From Deltaproteobacteria bacterium (GTDB taxonomy: Bacteria > Desulfobacterota > SM23-61): a stretch of DNA of 5,064 bases. The stretch spans positions 1-5,064 of the forward strand of contig JAPLIW010000738.1 in NCBI GenBank assembly GCA_026388915.1, in the 5' to 3' direction. The notes beneath the pieces were generated by a model. The model worked only from the letters and a program-made list of their open reading frames with translations, ran no database searches and was not told the DNA's origin. Positions 4,876 to 5,064 of the stretch are shown piece after piece. Both the position numbers and the translations under genes were made by a program. Positions within the stretch are counted from its first letter, which is position 1. Each line of letters starts with the position of its first letter.

Positions 4876-5064
4876 ATGAATAACAAATCTTTTCCGAAAA
4901 AGACGGATGTGGTCGTGGTGGGAGCGGGGCCGGCGGGGTCGATGCTGGCCTATCATCTGGCCAAAGCAGGCCTGGATGTGGTTCTTCTGGACAAGGCCAG
5001 ATTCCCCCGGGGCAAAACCTGCGGAGGAGGAGTGAACGTCCGCACCCAAAAGCTCATTCCCTTC
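4876..5064 (+). CDS. Geranylgeranyl reductase family FAD-dependent oxidoreductase, N-terminal fragment
   Basis: The first 63 codons of a gene that continues beyond the right edge. TDVVVVGAGPAGSMLAYHLA (10-29) is a dinucleotide-binding fold with GxGxxG at 16-21, and the second strand ends with an acidic residue at D39 (VVLLDKA) for the FAD ribose. FPRGKTCGGGV (43-53) is the hallmark after the Rossmann strand in geranylgeranyl reductase family flavoproteins. Relatives reduce isoprenoid double bonds in lipids, chlorophyll side chains or menaquinone; the substrate here is unknown. The ATG at 4876 fits the family start. No Shine-Dalgarno is visible: the eight preceding bases are A-rich and then repeat copy D begins. 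An in-frame GTG at 4852 would put repeat-encoded residues at the N-terminus and is less likely. The gene is co-directional with trmFO after a 192-bp repeat-filled gap. Confidence 0.88.
   Translation, partial: MNNKSFPKKTDVVVVGAGPAGSMLAYHLAKAGLDVVLLDKARFPRGKTCGGGVNVRTQKLIPF

Noticed and set aside
4465..5049. Minus-strand frames with ICVHLRP-type and FLDTDEHR-type ends
   Set aside because: These peptides are translations of the dispersed repeat and of the antisense of trmFO and the flavoprotein, not genes.

Overview
The window looks like bacterial chromosome from a moderately GC-rich anaerobe. A Desulfobacterota (deltaproteobacterial, Syntrophus/Syntrophobacter-like) origin is my best guess. 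It rests on the folate-dependent TrmFO in place of TrmA, a geranylgeranyl-reductase-type flavoprotein, a VapBC module, and dispersed GGGACRCRGATGAACRCRGAT repeats of a kind I associate with such genomes. This is an inference, not an identification.

Layout, left to right. (1) Positions 1-254, minus strand: the N-terminal part of an M20-family zinc peptidase that runs off the left edge. (2) A 193-bp divergent spacer with a minus-strand promoter candidate for the peptidase and, on the other side, a GTGTACA/TGTACAC inverted repeat that looks like the operator of the next operon. (3) 448-1127, plus strand: a Phd/VapB antitoxin and a PIN-domain VapC toxin overlapping by one base (TGATG). (4) 1128-1233: a short convergent spacer with a 33-codon coding-like minus-strand reading. 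(5) 1234-2478, minus strand: an uncharacterised AAA+ ATPase with an N-terminal winged-helix-like region. (6) 2479-2597: a spacer with small repeats. (7) 2598-3023, minus strand: a stand-alone tandem ACT-domain protein with a near-ideal ribosome binding site. (8) 3024-3363: a 340-bp divergent spacer holding candidate promoters for both sides and a possible decayed, frameshifted gene remnant on the minus strand. (9) 3364-4683, plus strand: trmFO, complete. (10) 4654-4867: a cluster of four copies of a dispersed repeat arranged as nested inverted pairs; the first copy supplies the last nine codons of trmFO. (11) 4876-5064, plus strand: the N-terminus of a geranylgeranyl reductase family FAD protein that runs off the right edge.

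How the genes relate. VapBC is a self-contained, probably autoregulated operon. The ACT protein and the AAA+ ATPase share a strand and are 119 bp apart, so they could be co-transcribed, but nothing in the sequence links their functions. TrmFO makes m5U54 in tRNA and is a housekeeping enzyme with no obvious functional link to its neighbours. The flavoprotein downstream lacks a visible Shine-Dalgarno sequence and sits directly behind a repeat copy, so its expression may depend on the repeat region. I see no convincing new multi-gene system. The most interesting points are the repeat cluster that reaches into trmFO and up to the next start codon, the unplaced AAA+ ATPase, and the two small coding-like remnants.
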